From the NCBI GenBank assembly GCA_012845835.1, contig JABAKD010000010.1:9543599-9607598 (forward strand): 64,000 nt of DNA, written 5' to 3'. The position numbers and the translations under genes were made by a program. Position 1 is the first letter of the stretch; every line of letters starts with the position of its first letter. Below the pieces are notes generated by a model. It was not told the origin of the DNA. It searched no databases and saw only the letters and a program-made list of their open reading frames with translations. The DNA comes from Undaria pinnatifida. Lineage: Eukaryota; Sar; Phaeophyceae; Laminariales; Alariaceae. Below, in pieces: positions 10,237 to 23,200 of the stretch.

Positions 10237-13200
10237 GTGGCCCGGCGGGAAGTGGACTACGCGGTGATTCCCATCGAGAATTCCTTGGGGGGCTCCATCC
10301 ACGCCAACTATGACCTGCTGCTAAGATACGAGGTGACGAAGGGAGGGCAGCGGGCGGGTGGGCCACGGTGGGGTGGGGTCGTCGATTGGGCAAATGCCCA
10401 CTTTTGATGTGTTGTGCGTGGATGTTTTGTGGTCTATGTTGTGCGTTGGTGTTTTTTTTGTGTGTTTTGGGAGGGTGTCGGTGATTTGGGTGTTTTCGGT
10501 GTCATGATTTGGGGTATTTGCGTCCATGATTTGGGTGTTGTACGAGTATAGCGTCCGTGTTTGTGCGTATAAGTCCATGATTTGGGTGTTTGCGGTTATA
10601 GCGTCCGTGCTTGTGCGTACAAGTCCATGATCTAGGTGTTTGCGGTCAAGATTTTGGTGTTTGCGGTCAAGATTTGAGTGTTTGCGGTCAAGATTTGGGT
10701 GTTATTTGTGTCGTCCATGGTTTTGTGTCTTCTAAAGTGCACGATTTGGGTTGCGTCTATGGTTTAGAAAAAAAAAAAAAACACGAAGCAAAGCAAAGCA
10801 AAGCAAGCACCTGTTTCATTCGTTCTTCGGCGGCGCCGTCCACGTGACTTCGTGGCGCCGCTATAGGGCGACCCGCCCGTAGCGATACAGGCGGGATCCT
10901 CGGCTGCTCTCGTGTCCCGCGGCGAAAGCTTCGGGGCCGAAGCGGCGGAGGAATACAAGAAGCGAAGGGTGCGAGACTAACATCGAACACGCGGCGCTGT
11001 GTGTACAGTCCTGCTCCCCGCCCCATGAGCAAGTCCTGAAGATTCAGCCGCGACAGCGTTATTTTTTATTTTGTTTTGTTTTTTTGAATGTTAGGTTCGG
11101 TTTTATTTCCGCTTGTTTTTGGTGTTGGTGTGAAACCGTCAATACACTGTCGGCTGGCGGCGGCGGAAGTTTTTTCTCCCCGGGAAAGGTTTTGTCTTTT
11201 TTCTGTTTTCTTTGGGGGGGGGAGGGTAGTTTTTTCGGGGGGGGGGGGATTCATGCCCCCCCCCCTGCCACCCACACGTTTCTCGTTTTTTTCTCCGTGT
11301 TGGTGTTGCTTTCCACGCCTCCTCCCCACCTTGAGCCCTCTTTTCCCGCGAAAGTGTCAAAAACCTAGCTTACCCCTTTGCCAAGATAAATAACATGATT
11401 TTGCTCTATTATCGAGGCAAAATGTAGTCCGGCCCAAGAACGTAGATGAAGATTCAGAGGGGTTTTGTTCGAAGATGTCGGTTGACGGTCTAGTTTTGAC
11501 CCGTCAAGGCGTCTTTTGGACTTGTGTTACTAGGTTTAGTTTGTGGAGTCCCTTGATGGCTGTCTTGTCCGTCAAGAGTACCGTCAGCCGACATCTTTGG
11601 TTTAGTTTAACACCTTTTACAACTGGAAACCCGTTTTTAGGGACAGAATTACTTGGAGTTTTTATGGGGAGGGGTTTGGGGGCTTCAAAGGGGTTAACGT
11701 TTGTACGTAGGACAATATCTCCATCCCGAATCCCCCCCCCCCCCCCAACGGTATCGTATCGGCAAGGCACCCCTCTCGATAACGATGCCACTACCGCTGT
11801 GTAACCTGGTACACGCATAGAAGTTGCACAACACGAAGACATCCTGTCGAGTCCCTCTATACTCCCCAATCCCTTTCCCTTTCCCTTTACCTTTACCTTT
11901 CCTCTCCTCAAATGTTTTTGTATTTTTTGTTGTTTTTGATTACGGTCGCCGGGTGGTGTGGTAGTTACCTACTCAAATGGACGTTTTTTATTGTCGGATG
12001 GGAATATTCTGCCCAGTCCGTAACCCCTACGCTGTTGGTGTTGGTGTTGGTGTTGGTGTTGGTGTTGGTGTTGGTGTTGGTGTTGGTGTTGGTGTTGGTG
12101 TTGGTGTTGGTGTTGGTGGTGTTGGTGGTGTTGGTGTTGTTGTTGTTGTTGGTGTTGTTGTTGTTGTTGTTGTTGTTCTCGCATTATCTCGCATGATCAA
12201 GTCCGTTGTCACAGGACAGGCTCCACTCACTCTGTAAACAACCCCCTACTTTCCTAAAATATTTCGGTCTCTTTTTCTGCAGCAGGCCAATGATTTATTC
12301 GTTTTTGTGTTACGGTCCCTGAATCACGTGGTGGCTAATCGATCGATTGGTCTTTTTTTTAACGGGAATCTCCTGCCCCGTGTAACCCCCACAACCCCCT
12401 ATAACCCCTATAACCCCGTATAACCCCCAAAGCCGCTTTCCTTCCGTGACGCCGTTACGTGATGTTTTACCGTGGGTCGATGATTTTATTGTGTTTGTCA
12501 CGGGTCCCCGATTCACGTGGTGGTCGATCGATCGATTGTTCTATAATTTTTTTCATGGAAATATCCTGCCCAGTCCTTGCCCCCCAACCCCTTTTACTTC
12601 CCTCCCATCCTTGTTTCTTTTTGCTGTGGGCGGATGGATGCTTCTGCTTTTTTTGTGTGTGCCACGGTCCCGGTCACGTGGTGGTTGATCAATGGACTGC
12701 TTAATTGGTGGTTCGATGGGTGGAAACATACAGCTTTTCGTAATCGGCGAGCATGAGTTCCGGGTGGAGCATTGCTTGCTGGCGCTGCCGGGGACGAAGA
12801 AGGAAGACATAAAGAAGGTCATGAGCCACCCGCAAGCGCTGGCGCAGTGCGACGGTTACCTACGAGGGTGAGAAAGGGATCAATGGGGGGGAGGGGGCGG
12901 GAAGCGGGGCGGGTGGAGAGAGAGAGTGATGATGGGGTTTTCCGGAGTGCCTTCCGCCAAGGATAGGCTTTTGGTCGCGACCGAATGTTTTTGTGAAAGT
13001 GTTATGCGTTGTGGTGTGCGTTGTGCTGTGTTTTATGGTCGTGACGGTGTTTTTTTTTTGTTGATAGCGCCAAGAAAATTCCCGACGCTGTCACTTGGGT
13101 TTATTATTTTTTTTTTTTTGAATTTCGGAATCTATCGCGATGTGACCCGCCGGGCTGTAGTGTAGTGCCTGGTTTGTGTATATTTAGATATAGTACGCAT

Positions 13201-16200
13201 GGTTTGCGCACATTTGAAATCCCTTCTACAGCGGCCGAGGGAATTTTGCTCGTGCTTTTGGCTGTGGCGCACGCAGTGGGTCCGCCGGTACAGTACGACG
13301 CACGTCTGAGTCTCGACCGAGCTCATGGCGCATCCTTTGAGCGTCCAAAGTGGCGCGATATTTTTTTTTTTAGGGGATGGCGTTCCCCCTTCGGCGAGCC
13401 GCGCAGAAACGTGGAAACCCCATAGTTCCAGTTGTAGTGAAAAAAATAAAATAATTATCTCGTACTGTGTTTGTGTTACTCCGCCCTTCAAGCTCTTTAC
13501 TTTGTGGCAGCCACGTGCATCTATGTGTGTGCATGTTTTATTTGCGTGTTGGTGCTGTTCCATGAGGACCATCTCCAATCTCAAAGCTGCCCAATTTCGC
13601 TTTGAGAAGGAACTCCGTGCATGCTTGGCAGGACGATGGGAACCCACACGTCCTCTGAATTCCAAAAGCAGCCGCGCAGCCACAGCACACGCAGTTTAGT
13701 ACGCAACGTTAGCGGTACAACAAGCGACCGCGCTTCGAGTTATTTCCTCTTGTGACAGGGCCCGGTGCGTTTGTGCGTATTGTGTGTCGCGCTCAGCAGG
13801 AGATTCGATCCCGACCACGTTGCCACGTCCCAAAATACCAACATTAAACACAGATCGTTGAAATTTATAATACAGCTCACGGTTAATGCCTGCGTTCCCC
13901 CTTTTCAACGTTAGACGCCCCGGGGATATCATGCCGTCCGCAGTATTCCGAAGGGGAGCATGTTACCAAATTGTGTACCAGGTATGCATTAATAGTACGT
14001 GCCTAGTATGTACCAGCACGTGCTGTGTTTTAGATATTACGGCTGGTTGTTGTTCTTACTTCCTTTGCTTGTACCGTTTCTATCGGGTGCGCAATTCGAT
14101 GCGAGTCGACGAGGAGAGAATGGGCTGAAATCTTCTCACGATAAAAATGTACTTCGAAGTAGGTGTGTATACCGTGGTGGGGCGGGGGGTGGAGGAAAAG
14201 AGCCTGCTAAGTGATCCCGGATCTGAGTTAGGTCTAGAGGGGGAGAAGAAAGAGAAATACAAAGTGCGAAGATAATTGAAGGGATACAAAGAAGAAAAAA
14301 AAAAAACGGTGGTAGATCCAGTCTAGCCGAAAACGTTTTGTAGTAGTGGTGCCAGCTTCTGGACAAGCCGTGGTCACAGGTGTCGTCCCTTTCCACCCCC
14401 CCCCCGGTCCTTGCCTCCAATATTTATCGCGCACAGGGTTCAGCAATCCCACTGTTCGTCAGTTTTTCATCGAGTGTTGCTAACTCACGCTCTCGCGCTT
14501 CCCGCAAGTCAATTTGTGCGCAAGAAAAATCCCCCACGAATTTATACCTTATTCGCTATCAGGGCGGATAGCGCATTACGGTATCGGGTTTGTTGGGTAC
14601 AGGCTGAGAGTGACTGTACGGATGTGGAGGCCTCGACTGCCCCAGATAGGGTGGTAGACCCGCTCTGTTGAGGCGCCAGCCGTGCATGAAGGGGGTATGA
14701 TAAGCCACTCCCGGATTGCGGGTAGCAGCCGTGCCGGGCGATTTTTGACCGCCTTGTCTAGGGATACCGCCTTATCGTCACCGCCTTAATCGAGGACCAT
14801 TACCGTACCTTCACTGTAGCTCGCGAAGAAATTACCTCTTTTACGGTGTGTCTCAGCCAGTGCGAAGCGGTTTTTGACGGCGTTGTTTAGGGATACCGGC
14901 TTATCGTCACCGCCTCAATCGAGGACCATTACTGTACCTTTACCGTAGCTCGCGAAGAAACTACCTCTTTTACCGTGTGTCTCAGCCAGTGCGAAGCGGT
15001 TTTTGACCGCCTTGAATAGAGATGTTCTACCGCCTTAATATCGGGAACCACTCTACTGCTGCACCCTTTTACAGTAGCGAGCGAAACAATTATCCCTTTT
15101 CACCATCCTTCGCGGAGGCCTGTTCGTCGGAAATATTCTGTCCAAAAAGTCCCCCCCCCCCCCTCCTATTGTAGGAAATCAAAGCAAAGCAAGCACCTCT
15201 TCAACTTGTCCTTAGGCGGCGCCGTCCACGCGACTCCGTGGCGCCGCTATAGGGCGACCCGCCCGTAGCGATACAGGCGGGATCCTCGGCTGCTCTCGTG
15301 TCCCGCGGCGAAAGCTTCGGGGCCGGAGGTGGCGGAGGAGTTCATCAGAGAAGAAGGGTGCGAGAGCAACATCGAAAACGCGGCGCTGTGTGTACAGTCC
15401 TGCTCCCCACCCCATGAGCAAGTCCTGAAGATTCAGCCGCGACACGTTTACTGCGTACTCCCTTGCTTGTCCTTTTCTTGGTTGTGTCGAAATGTTCTGT
15501 TTTCTGTTTGTTTGTTTGTTTGTTTTTTTGCGGCAGTAAAATAATGAAAGACTATTAATAGTTCCAAGTAACTCGTCTCGAAAACGCGGGTAGATAACCA
15601 CGTGGGCACGCCAGTCTCGTATCGCTGTGGGTAATAATTCCGCGTCGGATTCGAAGTGCCGCCTGAAGTCGTCGAGGATGCAGAAGTGCCTTGGCATCTT
15701 ATTAATAGGCGATGCAAGCACCACTTTGTTTCGGTTTTCCGAAGTCTGGCCCCTCAATCTTAACGAATGCCCGGATTTATGGCAGCATGCGAAAACGGCG
15801 CGATTACAGTCCGGATGAAGGAGGAAAACTGCAGGGGAAGGCGTCGGCGCGTCGGTCGCAATCTACCCAAAGTTTCGGATTTCCGAAGTCTGGCCCCTCA
15901 ATCTTAACGAATGCCCGGATTTATGGCAGCATGCGAAAACGGCGCGATTACAGTCCGGATGAAGGAGGAAAACTGCAGGGAAAGGCGTCGGCGTGTCGGT
16001 CGCAATCCACCCAGAGTCTCTATATGAGCTCGCTTCTCGTTCGCTGCCATCGCGAAAAAGCAAAGAGCCGAGCTATACAGTGTGCCATTGTACCTGTGCG
16101 CGGAGCTCGAAGACACGGTTCGGTTAAACAGTCGTCCGCATCCCACGGGGCAGGGGTTGGTACGAAGTGCGCCAGTTTGCCTCAAATGCCACCGTCGCCA

Positions 16201-19200
16201 CATGCGATTGACCGTCGAACCGATGGAGCGACGTGGTAACGATGTCATGTACTGGCTTCTCAGCGGACGGGTGATTTGGCCACGAACGGCTACCCCGCGA
16301 CATCAACGGTGTAGGAGGAGTGCCGCCTGGAATATCCGAGGAAGCTACGCCGGGGGCAGCTCGCTACGCACGCAGGCAGGCAAACCATGCAGCTTTTCCA
16401 TGGGGGAATCGAAACCGAACCAACTATAAGTCAAAGTGGAAGCTTGATTTTAAGTGATGAGGACGGGAAAGGGCCCGCGGAAATGATTACCAGACAACAA
16501 TGAGCCACGGCGGTGAGAGAAGGGCAACAGGAACAACAAGTATGGGTGTGATCTCACGCCGCAGCAGAGAGGACTCATTGATGTCAAACTCTATACTTGG
16601 AAGTATCTGGCAGAAGGTGCTAAGTGAGCGACGACGGAATGGTACACAATTAGTTTTGGAACCAAAAGGAGGGGATGCAGAATGGCGTCCCCGGATTTGG
16701 AGAAAGCCTACGTTGTACATACTAAGAGAAAGACAAAAGAGATCATGTACCACTTTCATCGCGAATGACCGACCGTACGTGCTACCGCGCAAAGAAAAAA
16801 AGTGGCAAGTAGTTAGGAAAAAGGAGTCCATCCCGTCCCCGCCGGTCGTCGTGCGCCAGGCACGCCGACAACGGCAGCAGTTTTCTGATTTGTTATTTTT
16901 TTTGTACCCTGGTAAGTGTTTATGTTGTTTTTTTACCGGAGTAACTACCTTCTGCGACGAGGTGCAGCGTTGGTACTCGAACAAACAACGCCGAGGTAGT
17001 GCCCCTAGGTGAGATTCTCTGGCTATTCGCAGCAGAGAGGCGTTCTTGATCCCAAACTATATACCTGGTACCTGGTACGAGGAATCAACGGTGGGGTTGC
17101 ACTTTTGGGTTCAAACGTAAGGTTTCTGACCTTTTGAGCGTCTTAAGGGAGGGACTACCGGTCAGTCTTGACACTTTAACGAGTACGTTTGTGTTAGGGA
17201 CTATCAGCCCACAGGAGTATTAATGGGAAGTCTTGGTCGAATTGCGCGAGCGAATGCCTTCGAAGTCATGTTTCCGGTGATGTTCTTGAACGGGCATGTT
17301 ACAGCAGCGGTAAAGTACGTCTAAATTTTTTACAAGTGCGAAAATGATCTTACACTAATTCCAAGTACTTTCCCCCCGAAACCGTGGGTATAGTTCTAGC
17401 GGGGTTAGGTCTCAAGTCCGGTTCTCACCGCTCGGCGGTCGGATGAGAGGCTTCATTTTTCGTTGAAGTAGAGGAGAGAATGGGGTGAGAGTGTGAGCCT
17501 CGATGTTCAGTCTCTCCAAGCCGATAGTCCTTGATAAGGCCTGCGAAGGTGTATGTAAATCCTCTACAACTTGTAACCGTCATTGCTGGTAGATCCTAAC
17601 ATCCTAACGAACACCCTCCCTGGCTCTTCACAGCAGTGAGTGGTGTATGTAAATCCTATACAACTTGTAACCGTGGTTGCTGGTAGATAGATCCCACCGA
17701 ACACCCTCCCTGGCTCTGCACGGCAGTAAGCGACGAGACCGAAGGTACGTTCAAGACAAGGTTGGACCTAGGAGCAAACAATGATGGTCCCACTGGGGAA
17801 ACCCGAACACCGGCAACGCAAAACCTGTGCGAATAACATGCATATATTGTACCAGGTATATGCATATTTTTTTAACGCATATCCTCCACACCCAAGTTTC
17901 ACACGCAGCTTGCAAACACACACCTGGTATGACCTTCGACAAAAGAAAACCCTCGATCTCTCACAGCTAAACTCTATTTTTTTTTCAAGCTACCCTGCAC
18001 CGAACAGAACCCCTGGAGTCACTTTTGTCCTCGAGGTGCAGTCACCGGTGCGAGTGGCTTAACGCCTTTACAAGTGAAAACCCTTTTTGCGGACAAATTT
18101 AGTTGGAGTTAGTATGGGAAGGGATTCCGGCGGTGAAAGCAGGGGTGCCCCCCTTACGGTAGTACTGGTAGGAAGACGGAGGGGGCGCCCGCTATCGCTG
18201 GGTTTGCGAAGAATGCTATGGGGTCAGAGTTTTGGTGGGAAGACGGAGTTAAATAATGCACGAGACACGCGTGAAATTCATTGGTGCGGTAAGCTTGGCT
18301 TTTATTTTTTACCCACCCACCCACCCGCCGGAGGGGTAAAAATGAAGATCGAAATGACATGCTTCGCGGCTGACGTTTGTCGCGAAATGCCAGGTTCCGG
18401 CCCGGGTCTCCCTCTACCTTGTGCCACTCTGTCCGTAAAATATAAGCAGCATGTGTTATTTTAATATTAGTGTCTGAAGGTTGCTTATATTTCCGTGTAC
18501 CGTGGTGCTCAGGCAAGCGAAAGCATAGTTTATATAACCCTTTTAGAGCCCCAATCCCCTCCTTATGCTAGTTCAAAAGTTGTGTGTCCCCAAAAAAGGT
18601 TTCCAATTGTGCAGGGGTTAATGTGGGGTACATAATATGGCTGTCTTACGCCCAACTTGTAGATTTATCCTAGTATACTAAATTCAAGTGTTTTGTCCCC
18701 ATGTCGGAAGTGCGGTGCTAAAACGGTTACAAGGTGTCAGACCAGCTGTACGCATCTCCGACGCGGCAAGGTCCTCTGTTACTTTACTCCCTGTCTCTAT
18801 TTGACCCACTTTTGTGACTGCGTCCACGTTTTTGGATATAACTAACTTGGAACCGGTGTAAGAGATTTGTTTGTCGTTCTGCAAGGGCTCAACACCATTT
18901 TTCATTGAATTTTTCTAAATACGTCAGCTGCGAGTTGGCTAAATTTAAGGGTCGATACTCATCTTTGCAAGCTGAGCGATACGCCGGCAGCTCGTTTTTA
19001 CAGACATAATATCCTTTGATTATATGTACATCACTCCTATGGATGTCGCCAGGGTGGACAACAACAAAGTGCTATCAATAATAGTAATGATGGTAACTGC
19101 ACGTACTTCATCCCAAGGTACTAATAATAAGTTGTTGTAATTCGTCAGTGTTAATGGCAATATATTAAATACAATTTGGCGTCGTGAAAGGTCAGATTTT

Positions 19201-20223
19201 GGTACGACCTACTACAGTAGTGGCTGTCTGTCTGGGAAGCGTACCACGAGGGGAGAACATCCCACGCTTCCCTCGGTGAAACACGCCTACGTATATACGC
19301 GGTGTGAGTGTATCGCTCTTGGTGTCGTGGGAGCCGGCGACAAGAACTTTCCGTGCCGACATACTCTTGTAAACACGTTCGGGACTACACCCCTTACTTT
19401 TTGTCTTTTGTTTCTGTTTTTTTTTTGCTCACCCCATCTATATTATCATAGCACGTTTTGTCTCTCTTTGTCCGTCCCTAGACGTAACTCAGATCCAGGG
19501 TCACTATAAGCAGGCTCTTCTCCCCCCTCCCCACTACGGTGGGTGCGTTCATTTTCATTGCGAGAAGAGTTCAGCCCCACTTTCTTCCCTCGTCGACTCG
19601 CATCGAGTTGGCTGCAATCAGTGCGCCGTTCTCGGTGCGTACGGTAGTTCCTCTATCTATGGGAATGCGCTGCTGTGGGGGGTGCGACACGTTGATTCCC
19701 AAGAAGACCAGCGCTGGTGCTGCTTTCGCGTGGAAACGAGCTTCTCTCATCTGCGGCGTGGAATAATCTTGTAGCCCACTAAGCTCTGCGGCACAGCGGG
19801 GTGTTTTGACCCATTTGGCGTGAGGAAGGCAGGCCAACCCCCTCCCCCCCGCCCCGCCCCGCCCCCTTCCCTCCCACCCCGCCCCTTCCCTTCCCCCAAA
19901 CATTACTTTACTCCGCTAAGCTGCGACATACCGAGGAGTTTCAAACCCCAAATGGCGTGATGAAAACAGACCGAAACCCTACCCCCCGCCCCCCCCCCTT
20001 TCCTCTCTCTCCTCCCCTCCCCTCCCAATTCAGTCTGGGCGTGGAGAAAGTCGCGACGTACGACACTGCCGGCAGCGCGAAGATGATCTCTGAGGGCAAG
20101 ATGCAGGGGTGCGGGGCTATCGCATCCGACCTGGCCGCTGAAGCGTGGGGCATGGATGTGATCGCGTCCAACATCGAGGACGACACCGTGAACTTCACAA
20201 GGTTTCTGCTCCTTGGCCGACAG
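10237..20223 (+). CDS. Dehydratase exons (PheA catalytic part) of the fusion gene
   Basis: Exon 10237-10332 encodes [17 protein letters not shown] and YDLLLRYE and ends in phase 0 at GAG|GTGACG. Exon 12734-12867 starts after ACATACAG, encodes [14 protein letters not shown] and [10 protein letters not shown], and ends two bases into a codon at GAGG|GTGAGA. Exon 20034-20223 supplies the missing base after CCAATTCAG and encodes [29 protein letters not shown] and [11 protein letters not shown]. The Thr-Arg-Phe of NFTRF is the conserved catalytic motif of the family, and the SHPQAL motif is intact. The intron between the second and third exons is about 7.2 kb and full of repeats, yet the phases fit exactly, so no exon is missing there. 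Confidence 0.92.
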
Positions 20224-23200
20224 GTGAGGGGCTTTTTTTTTCTCGTGTGAGCGTTGGAGTTGGGTGGTGATAAGAGTTGGGAAGGGAGGGGGGCTGGTCG
20301 ATACATTCGTTTTTTTTTGTTTTCAGGGCTGTTCATGGGTCATGACCCGGCCCACGCATCGGGTCAGGAAGTTTTCGACAACTAGCGGGTCGAGGAGTCG
20401 GGACGCACGCTACCGTAGAGCTGCGTCATTTTACTTCCGAGGCGAGAACTAATGTGCGTCATGCTAGAACAAAATCTCGTGTATAGGATGCCCAATGAAC
20501 AGTCCCCTGGCTTTGCATGCATACAGCAATAAAGTAGTGCAAAAGCACGCTCAAAATCACAAGATTTTGGGTCAAGAAGTCCAGGCATATTCGTAAAATG
20601 TTTTAGCCAAGAATCGCTGCAGTACTGCACCTATATGATATTAATAGCATGCGTGTCGGGTAGGGTAAGGAGGCGTTCGAAAAATCTCACGGGCCGGATG
20701 GGGTCGGATGGGGTCCTGGAGGACGGGTGCCATGATACGAGGGGTTTGCACTTTTTTGGGGCGTAGATAATGTCAGAATATCGGGGGTTTCCTCATTCTC
20801 TCAAGTCGTTCTCTCAAGTCATCGTCGGTACTGCTGCGGCTACTGGTACAGCATGTCGTTTGTTGTCGTTGGTTTGTTTAGCAAAAGTTATCGATTGTGT
20901 GGGCATGGCCCACTACTGCTGTTCTTGTTTAGCGAAGTGATGGATTGTGTAGGCATGGGCCGCTACTGTCATTCTTGTTTAGCAAGAGTTATCGATTGTG
21001 GGGGCATGGCCCACTACTGCCATTCTTGTTTAGCGAAGTGATGGATTGTGTAGGCATGGGCCGCTACTGTCATTCTTGTTTAGCAAGAGTTATCGATTCT
21101 GTGGGCATGGGCCACTGCAAGTACTGTCGTTCTTGGTTGTGGAAGTGATGGATTGTTGTGATGGTGTTGTCATGGTGTTTGTTTTCTCTTTGTCTCTTTG
21201 TTCATCGGGTTGGGCTTTTTCCCATTTTTTTTTCTACTTTTTAAATCAGTTTTTGCCTCAGGAGGCAAAGAACTCCCACAACCAGGAAGGAGCCCCAGAA
21301 AATAACCGGTGCACCTTTTACCGTGGCTTGTGTGTCATGGAGTCTTCGAAATCTAACGGGTCGGGTGGGGTCGGGTCATCCTAGCCCGATGCGATCCGCG
21401 AAAAGCCCCGTCTTTTTTTTTGGCGCGGCAACTTTGTGCCGGTCACGCTCTGATCTTGGTAGGGCATGCATGTACGTAAGAGAAAGGGCGGAGACGCGCG
21501 CGGCGGGTATACAACAAACTCACGCGGGCATGCATGCACCCCACGCAAGCTTTTTTTTTTCCCGCATAAAGATGTGTACAGCCCGCCGTTAGGGCCTTGT
21601 TCTGCCGTAGGATGGACGTCACGGGCTCTGATGAGTTTGATGGGAATGAGACGGAGGTGGCCCCGTCCCAGACTGTATGAAACCAGACCCCAGCCCCCCG
21701 CTGCCGTTACACAATGCTCCTCTGTGACGACTCGCTTTTTAAGGATTTCACGTGTTTCGGTGAGGCGTTATACAAGCGGAGGCGACTCCCTCCGTTTTTT
21801 CGCGCACCTTCCACATCCGTCCGGCGCCGCTCCCCCCACCAGAGGCTCTTTGTAGGATGCATCTCACCGTTTGTGCGACCCGCCTAACACCTCACACCGT
21901 TCCGCGCTTGGCGCAAAAAAAGCCTACCTTTTCGGTGAAAACCCAACATGCTCCGTTCCGGCGTTGTAGAGATGCGAGGGTCTATGGTCAGACAGACTAC
22001 GGCCATGCATGACAATGAGAGCCCCCCCCCTCCCCCCCCCCCTCCGCCCCCCGCCCCTATTTCTCCAACCTCCCCTCCCCTTGCAGCCAGTGAGCGCGTT
22101 TCTCTCACCCGACGTGCCTTCCAAGACAAGCGTTGTTTTCACGCTACCCAACACGGCGGGAGCTCTGTACAAGGCCCTGGCGTGTTTCAGCTTGAGAGAG
22201 GTGAGTTGGTCGCGGGGGGGGCGGGAGGCGAACGGGGGCTTATATTTGTTGCTTGCCTTAGTCATTAGAACATTGACCACGCATCCCTTTCGAGACGGAG
22301 CACCGTTCCTACTCCTAATAAGAGACACCTCGAACAAGTCGGCGCCAAGTACGTTTCTTCCCCTATATTACGTTAAAAAAAGTCATGTATCTTATTTTTC
22401 TTCTTTTCGTCGGGGAGGCAGAAGCGATCGGAGGGGGGGGAGGTGGTCATTTCTTTTGTTGTTGCGGGAATTTTCGAGTTCCGGTTATGGTTTTAGGGTA
22501 GCTGTATTATATGTCATGTGACCCAACGTTCTGTTCTGTTTGGGGTTTCAGTTTGAGAAAGGTGTCGGTGGGGGTCGGGGAGAGGGGGTTCATTTTTTTT
22601 TTTTTTCAGGTTCCGTGGATTTTCGGCTTCTCCGGCTATTTCTTCAGTTCAACTGTATTTATAGCGTGTAACCCAACGTTCCGTTTCCGGTTTCGCTTTC
22701 GCGTTCTTCCGGTGGTTTTTCTGTTTACGACTTTCCCGCAGATCGACTTCTCCAAGATTGAGTCGCGGCCGACCTCCGCGCAGCTTCTGCAGTACCTCCG
22801 TTTCCAGCAAGCCGCGAACGGCAGCGTACGTTCTTCGACGGACGAGGAAAACCTGGCGGGCAACGGCGAAGTGCGCCGCTTCCAGTACTGCTTTTACCTG
22901 GTGCGTTTTGGTAACGTCGCCATCCTCTGTTGTCTTCTCTCTGTCGCTGTTTCGCTCTCGTTCTGTCTTTCTCTGGCGTGTCTTGTATGTTTTGTGTTTT
23001 TCGTTATGTGTCTCTTGCCGTCTGTTTTGTCTGCATCTCTCGTTCTCTCACCTTTTCTCGTTTTTTTCCGTCATCGGTGTCCGTGGCGCTGCACTGGCCA
23101 TTCCGTAAACCCCAGCCCCCTCATGCGATTGTCAACACGCGCGTTCCATGATCTCAAGACGTGCGTATATCTAATCCACCCTAACACACTAATAATAACA

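Larger units (their letters stand above)
10333..12733. other. Intron 1 of the fusion gene, minisatellites and repeat copy A
   Basis: Between GTGACG at 10333 and ACATACAG at 12733. It holds a T/G-rich minisatellite around TTTGGGTGTTTGCGGTCAAG (10480-10720), one copy of a 265-bp repeat (about 10785-11058), G- and C-runs (11213-11270, 11733-11748), a TTGGTG hexanucleotide array (about 12033-12120) grading into TTG, and three related segments around ATCGATCGATTG with TTACGGGTCCC-like flanks (12310-12720). Confidence 0.7.
12868..20033. other. Intron 2 of the fusion gene (about 7.2 kb), repeat-filled
   Basis: Starts GTGAGA, ends AATTCAG. No further dehydratase exon is missing, because the phases of the flanking exons match. 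It contains a dispersed repeat copy (14088-14310, minus), one arm of an inverted pair (14350-14545), a three-copy 135-bp tandem repeat (about 14727-15100), copy B of the 265-bp repeat (15183-15450), a 144-bp tandem repeat with 48-codon units (15729-16020), and another dispersed repeat copy (19380-19620). Open frames of 160-180 codons on both strands (16487-17012) are not recognisable. Confidence 0.7.

Noticed and set aside
13132-13683. 183-codon minus-strand frame
   Set aside because: No domain, low-complexity ends, inside intron 2; kept out for lack of support.
14727-15105. CRISPR-like array
   Set aside because: Units are long tandem copies without unique spacers, and the sequence is eukaryotic.
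15329-15450. Frame [20 protein letters not shown] as the missing dehydratase N-terminus
   Set aside because: It lies downstream of the second dehydratase exon, it is repeated and broken at 10785-11058, and it lacks the family's N-terminal glycine-rich motif.
16487-17012. Open frames of 165 and 170 codons on both strands in intron 2
   Set aside because: No recognisable motif, inside an intron whose flanking exons match in phase, and both strands are open alike.
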